The notes under the pieces were generated by a model. The model made no database searches, was not told the origin of the DNA, and saw only the letters and a program-made list of their open reading frames with translations. Positions 59,397 through 64,000 of a DNA stretch of 64,000 nt are shown in pieces; positions within the stretch are counted from its first letter, which is position 1; every line of letters begins with the position of its first letter. The stretch is from Cololabis saira (taxonomy: Eukaryota > Chordata > Actinopteri > Beloniformes > Belonidae): positions 36,669,505 through 36,733,504 of the forward strand of contig NC_084590.1 of NCBI RefSeq assembly GCF_033807715.1, in the 5' to 3' direction. The position numbers were made by a program, and so were the translations under genes.

Positions 59397-59539
59397 GTAA
59401 GTGGTTGACAGGTAGTAATCTGTCTTAAAATGTAAGATACTGGACCTCGGTTGGGCTGGTGGGACAGCGGCGGGAAAATTTCCCTTATATTTTTTTAAAT
59501 CCAAAACCTGACAGGTTTGGCCCCTGGTGATCAAGAACA

Positions 59540-61290
59540 CATATTAGTTAGTTAGTTAATATTTATTTTGGTCAATCACAAGCATAAAAATCAACAAACA
59601 AAATAACAAACATCCACAGGTTTTTCCCTGGTGAACATTGTGATTATTTTGACCGAAAAGGTATGGGCTAGAAGCATAAAGCTTATCTTGCCCACCTTTT
59701 AACATAATAGAATATGCAAAAAGAACAAATGAAGTATCATGAGGTTACACAAAATAATAATAATAATAATAATAATAATAGTAATAGCTGTAATAACTGT
59801 AATAATAGTAATAGTAATAATAATGATAATAATGATAGCTCTGAAAACAGAAAGTGAAAAGATGCTAAAGAAACCGACAAAACCAATTTAGGTTGTCATT
59901 TCATCTCATGCATGTGTACATTCTTCTTTGTTTGCTTATTGTGCTCCTATATATGTGTCCATTACCTTTGCTTTGAATAATATCTTGTATGCTTTTATTG
60001 AGTTTGCTAATTTAAGGTCGTTGTCTAATGAGTTCCACAGTTTTACTCCTAAAACAGAAATACATCTGCCCTTTGTATTTGTTCTTACTGCTGTTGTCTT
60101 AAACATTGCTCTTCCCCTGAGGTCATGTTTGCCCTCTCTTGGCTTGAACAGTTCCTGCATGCAGCCCGGAAGTAAATTATTATAAGCCTTATATATTATT
60201 ACAGTGGTGTTCAGATTAACTATATCTTGCAATTTAAGTGTATTGTTTTGAATGAAAAGTGGGTTTGTTGATGCAAGATAGTCAGCCAAGTTTACAATTC
60301 TAATTGCTTTTTTTTGTAAAATATAGATGGGTTGGATTATTGATTTATACGTATTCTCCCCCACACTTCCACACAATAGGTAAGTTATGGGAGTAGTAGG
60401 GATCTGTATAGTGTTTGTAATGATCTTTTATTTATAATACCTTTCATTTTATATAATATTGCTATTGTTTTAGATAATTTTCTTTTTAAGGTATTAATGT
60501 ATGGCTTCCATGTGAGTTTTTCATCAATAATTATTCCTAAGAATTTAGTAATGTTTGTTTGTTCTAATTTTGTTATTGATGATTAGGTTTATTGGAGCAT
60601 TTATCATTTTGTTGCCAAAAACAATGAATTTGGTTTTAGTGTACTTAATGATAACTTGTTTATTTTAAACCATTTATTCAGTATGTTGAGGTCCTTCTGT
60701 ACTACATGCAGGAGCTGCTCAAGATCTATACCAGATGAGTACAAGCTTGTGTCGTCTGCAAATAGAACACACTGCATGTTTTGTAGGGCTTTACATATAT
60801 CGTTTATGTATAAGATAAATAATTTTGGCCCTAGTACAGAGCCTTGAGGAACTCCAAAAGTTATTTGTAAGGGTTCCGACTCGACTCCGTTTAGGCTAAA
60901 AAATTGCGTTCTTTTATCTAGATAGCTTTCCAGCCAAGAGAGGGCAATACCCCTAATTCCATATCGATATTTTTTTTTTTCAATAGTATTTTGTGATCAA
61001 TTGTGTCAAATGCTTTTTTAAGGTCAATGAAGACCCCCACAGTGTATTTTTTATTACCTATTGCTTTGGAGATGTTTTCTACCAGTTCTATAAATGCCAT
61101 TGACGTTGATCTGTTGGTTCTGAATCCATATTGGTTATTACTTAGTAATTGGTGTTTTTCAAGCTATCAAGTCTTGCTACAAAAAGTTTTTCTAGAATTT
61201 TGGAGAATTGAGATAAGAGTGATATTGGTCTATAGTTTGTGTATAGTTGTTTGTCTCCACTTTTGTATATTGGTTCTATTTTAGCACATT
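59540..61290 (-). pseudogene. Jockey-group LINE, 3' half of ORF2
   Basis: From the left edge of the gene (high coordinate) down: 61100-60970 reads FIDLKKAFDTIDHKIL, then after shifts the reverse transcriptase core (60640-60900, including the FADD region). The C-terminal frame 60376-59936 is open and ends the protein with LQKKAIRIVN, NNLLPG and VKLWNSLDNDLK. It resembles the LINE in blocks A and B. 59540-59935 is the 3' UTR. It is 5'-truncated and shifted in the middle, so it is inactive. Confidence 0.82.
59752..59836. repeat. (AAT)n-rich microsatellite
   Basis: Imperfect AAT/AGT triplets inside the LINE 3' UTR. Confidence 0.9.
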
Positions 61291-61679
61291 TCACTTTGTG
61301 AACATTATACGATAGAGAAAAAAAAAATTCTATCGCTTTATTTGATATTCATTCAGTCATTGGCCTTTATTTAACCAAGCAGGGGCCTCATTTATAAAAG
61401 AGTGCGTAGGATTCATACTAAAAGTGCACGTAAACCCAAAAGCCGAAAATGAAAAAAAAAAAATCCAGATTTATAAAACCGTGTGCACGCACACTTGCAC
61501 GCAATGTTCGCTTTATAAATCACAGTCCAGCTGGAAGGTTGCGCAGGTGAATTCGGCTCATATCCCGCCCTCTACACGCCCACTTCATACCATAAATGGG
61601 CAATGCAAAGTAGTATTTGCATATGAATGAGCCTGCTGAACATGCGTAGTGGCTTCCTGCAGCCTGTTTGGGCGTCAGG

Positions 61680-61800
61680 ATGAATGAGATGTGTCGAGCC
61701 ACCGTGCCACTAAATTTCACAGAGACTGAGAACGAGATGTTGTGGATGAGGTTGAGGCCAGGAAAACCACATTATTTGGTGGTCACAGTAAAAGTATAAA
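61680..61800 (+). pseudogene. Harbinger Myb/SANT-like protein, N-terminal remnant (copy 2)
   Basis: ATG at 61680, then LNFTETENEML, then after the same one-base loss as in copy 1, DEVEARK and LFGGHS. It is cut off by the insertion that starts near 61792. Confidence 0.75.
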
Positions 61801-61832
61801 TAGTATATAAATAGTATAAAATAAAGCGAGTG

Positions 61833-61944
61833 AAAATAAAACGCCATGAGGCGCAAGGGCGCAATTTCCACTGGGGACAGGGGCACATGTCCCCCCTGTT
61901 CCCAGAGGAAATTGCGCCCTTGCGCCTCACAGCGTTTTATTTTT
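61833..61944. repeat. 112-bp imperfect palindrome
   Basis: Arms of 37 bases beginning AAAATAAAACGC match with two to three differences, around a spacer that has its own GGGGACA/TGTCCCC pair. Confidence 0.9.
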
Positions 61945-62100
61945 CTTTTCAAACTCATGCTTGTCCCCCCCCCTTTTTACAGTTTAAGAACTAACGGTAG
62001 GCTCAGCCTGTAATTGCAAATCATCAAGACACTCTGTGCGAAGACGGGACGGGCGCCCCGCTCCCCCTCCTCCCCTCCCCTCTCCCCTCAGTGCTGCTCA

Positions 62101-62256
62101 AGGCTGATTTCTGGTTCCGCGTTAAATCGACGCAGAGCCTACGGCGTAGGTTACACGGCCACGCGCACCGTACAGTGCGCGTGGCCGCGTAACCTACGGC
62201 GTAACCCTACGGCGTAGGCTCTGCGTCGATTTAACGTGGAACCATAATTTAGGCAT
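62101..62256. mobile_element. Palindromic MITE, near-perfect hairpin
   Basis: Core arms 62113-62243 start GGTTCCGCGTTAAATCGACG and are almost perfectly complementary, centred near 62172. A broken relative is at 31037. It lies within the Harbinger copy, so it inserted later. Confidence 0.88.
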
Positions 62257-62753
62257 AATTAGGCTTAACTAGTGTGTGCGTGTGTGACAGACGTGCATGG
62301 GACAATTGTAAAATACGGAATAAACTGCGTTCTGTATTGAACCAATACGGAACGCAACTTTTAATTCCCAATTACGTAACAATTCCGTATTTCAAGGGAC
62401 GGGTGGCAAGCCCACTCACCGCGGCTGCAGCTCCAGCAGCAGCTGAGCGTCCTGATTGACGCTGTGCTTCAAACACAGAGGGACACGATCAGCGCTATTA
62501 TATTATAAGTCTGATATGTGATGACATTAGAAGTATGACATGAATCTGGCTTCATTTCACCACCTCACCGCCTGCGTCGCCAGTTCCCAATATCTTAAGT
62601 ATGTTCCTACGGGAGGGTAAGGGTTGGCGTAGGGATACGCAGATTTTTCGGTTCGTTTTTTCTTTTTAAATCCCAACCTTTGTGTAGAAGGTGGCTTGCA
62701 CATCTTTCAAGCCCTGTTTTGTGCGCAACCAAGCTTTATAAATGAGGCCCCAG

Positions 62754-63090
62754 GTCATTAAGAACACATTCTTATTTACAATGACGGCCTGGCAAGCAAC
62801 AAGGACCACTTGGGGGGAAAAGGAAGTGGGCTAAGGAGTAAAACAGTAAAATTGTAGCTCTACAAAAAGGTAGAAAATCATTAGGTAGCATTTTTTGGCA
62901 AAGCAGCAGAAATTGGCAGAACACTGTTCTCATTTAATTGGGAAGATGCCTGTTAAAAATGATTGCATGGGTAAAAGGTTTTACAATAGCATCAGTTATA
63001 TTTTTGAGTAAAGTCATATATTCTATATTTGTATAGTCAGTTCATTTTTTATTTTTCAGATTGTTAACAATTTTCACTATTTCTTGTTCA
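62754..63090. other. Unassigned sequence
   Basis: No gene or element is supported. Confidence 0.5.
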
Positions 63091-63094
63091 TTAA

Positions 63095-63426
63095 AGGAGC
63101 ATGAGGCTCCTTTTAAGAAATGAGACTCTCTAGCGCCACCCTTCGCCACGATGGCCGTCAGGGGTACTGCAGCCAACAGTGAAGCCGGCACGGGAGAACG
63201 TGCATGCAGCGTTATGTGACATCACATCCGCCGCCCAGCGCGGGAAATTCGGAGTCCGAATTGCAGCACATTTTGCAGCACACAGCCTGGTTAAGGCAAC
63301 GGAGAGATACACTAGAGGGCTCATTCTTCTTGGTTTGGAACGCTTCATCTGACATTATTACTAGAAAACTTAAAACGTATACGAATTTTTTTCATAAATT
63401 CTGCCTCAATCCGGCCTCAAGCTCCT
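63095..63426. mobile_element. T2-type MITE 1, TTAA-flanked, 332 bp
   Basis: AGGAGC(A/T)TGAGGC inverted ends; TTAA at 63091-63094 and 63427-63430. The ends fit TTAAAGGRR of T2/Kolobok MITEs. No gene inside. Confidence 0.8.
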
Positions 63427-63430
63427 TTAA

Positions 63431-63854
63431 AGGAGCCGTCTGTAAGAAATGAAAAAAACTGGTACTGCAGTCACTTTCAAAATATTGTTGAGCGGCGTGT
63501 ACCCTCCCCCTCCTCCCCCCGACCAGAGGTTGCCAGGTAGGCTGCAGAATGCAGCAGGAACGTAGGCTGCCATGGCTGCGATAATTTACAGCCGAGCTGG
63601 CAACCCGGATGCCGAAACAATACTGACTTGGTGATTGGGAGATAGGTGGAGGGTGGAGCTTCAGGCCAAAACAAAAAATGACAACATAAACATCAGTTGA
63701 GGGCTGCAACTCCTCTTTTTAAACTGGAATATCCTGGCTTGAGTGCTGTTGTCAGTGACATAAGTATTTGAAATGAACATGATTTTTAAATGTCTGTTGA
63801 CATATCGGGGTCATTTTATGATTCGTTTTATTATTGCTCTTACATACAGCTCCT
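63431..63854. mobile_element. T2-type MITE 2, TTAA-flanked, 424 bp
   Basis: AGGAGC(C/T)GT(C/A)TGTAAGA inverted ends; TTAA at 63427-63430 (shared with MITE 1) and 63855-63858. No gene inside. Confidence 0.8.
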
Positions 63855-63858
63855 TTAA

Positions 63859-64000
63859 CGCTAGTTGAAGCGATGCAGACTTGTACACGTCATCACGTCC
63901 GTACGTGCGCTGCTGTTTGTTGTCCTGGAGTGGTCCAGCCCACGCGCCCCGTCGCCATGGAGAGCAGCTCCCCGTGAGCGGCAGCGGCTCAGAGAGCAGA
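63859..64000 (+). promoter_or_regulatory. CpG-rich stretch with a possible first exon at the window edge
   Basis: CpG and CACGTC/ACGTCA motifs precede an ATG at 63957 in good context (gtcgccATGG). The short reading MESSSP runs into GTGAGC, a good splice donor. Gene identity cannot be told from this window. Confidence 0.3.

Larger units (their letters stand above)
61383..62750. mobile_element. PIF/Harbinger-type element, copy 2, 1368 bp
   Basis: The ends GGGCCTCATTTATAA match perfectly as an inverted repeat. CAG is duplicated (61380-61382 and 62751-62753). The left and right thirds match copy 1 (33688-34733). Two palindromic insertions (61833-61944 and 62101-62256) make it longer. The Myb-like start at 61680 is in frame up to the shared one-base loss. 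Confidence 0.88.

Overview
The window looks like nuclear DNA of a teleost fish. The evidence is a spliced DIABLO/Smac gene with GT-AG introns, fish-type odorant receptor genes without introns, and a dense, nested load of fish-type transposable elements with many (CA)n and (TA)n microsatellites. I cannot name the species.

Region by region. 1-6303 is the 3' three quarters of an endogenous retrovirus on the + strand: the end of gag, a single UAG, an open pro-pol, an open env that overlaps pol, a 57-base A run, and a 3' LTR with four 85-bp repeats in U3. 6304-15415 (block A) and about 16583-27780 (block B) are two copies of one duplicated segment. Each carries LINE fragments and one intact odorant receptor gene on the - strand (11376-12293 and 26296-27213). 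Comparing A with B gives empty sites that date and delimit later insertions: a solo LTR related to the virus (8327-8797), a small LTR element with a tRNA-Lys primer site (13888-15267), a retrotransposon tail (9383-9489), and a 1.7-kb probable solo LTR (22519-24219). Block B also holds a TTAA-flanked DNA element of T2/Kolobok type (15793-18540) that contains a hAT MITE, a MADF-like exon and a LINE, and a second LINE split by a hAT element with a perfect 8-bp target duplication (19876-20926).

27781-46980 is gene-poor. It has a decayed ZBED5-like hAT transposase split by a solo LTR, another TTAA element, a PIF/Harbinger element, a frameshifted third odorant receptor (38051-38937, - strand), two decayed LINE C-termini with restriction-like endonuclease features, a Tc1 relic and microsatellites. 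47076-49659 is DIABLO in six coding exons with the inhibitor-of-apoptosis binding motif (AVPF) at the expected mature N-terminus; intron 2 holds a 790-bp hairpin element. 49770-64000 has no further gene that I can support. It holds LINE tails, a tRNA-derived SINE, a LINE on the - strand, a second Harbinger copy with two nested palindromes, and two back-to-back TTAA MITEs. A possible first exon of another gene lies at the right edge.

The real host genes are therefore two odorant receptors, one odorant receptor pseudogene and DIABLO. Everything else recognisable is mobile or mobile-derived. The strongest points of interest are the readthrough-type gag-pol junction of a largely intact retrovirus, its dyad-bearing U3 repeats, the duplicated receptor block with datable insertions, and the pair of Harbinger copies that share both target type and a frameshift.
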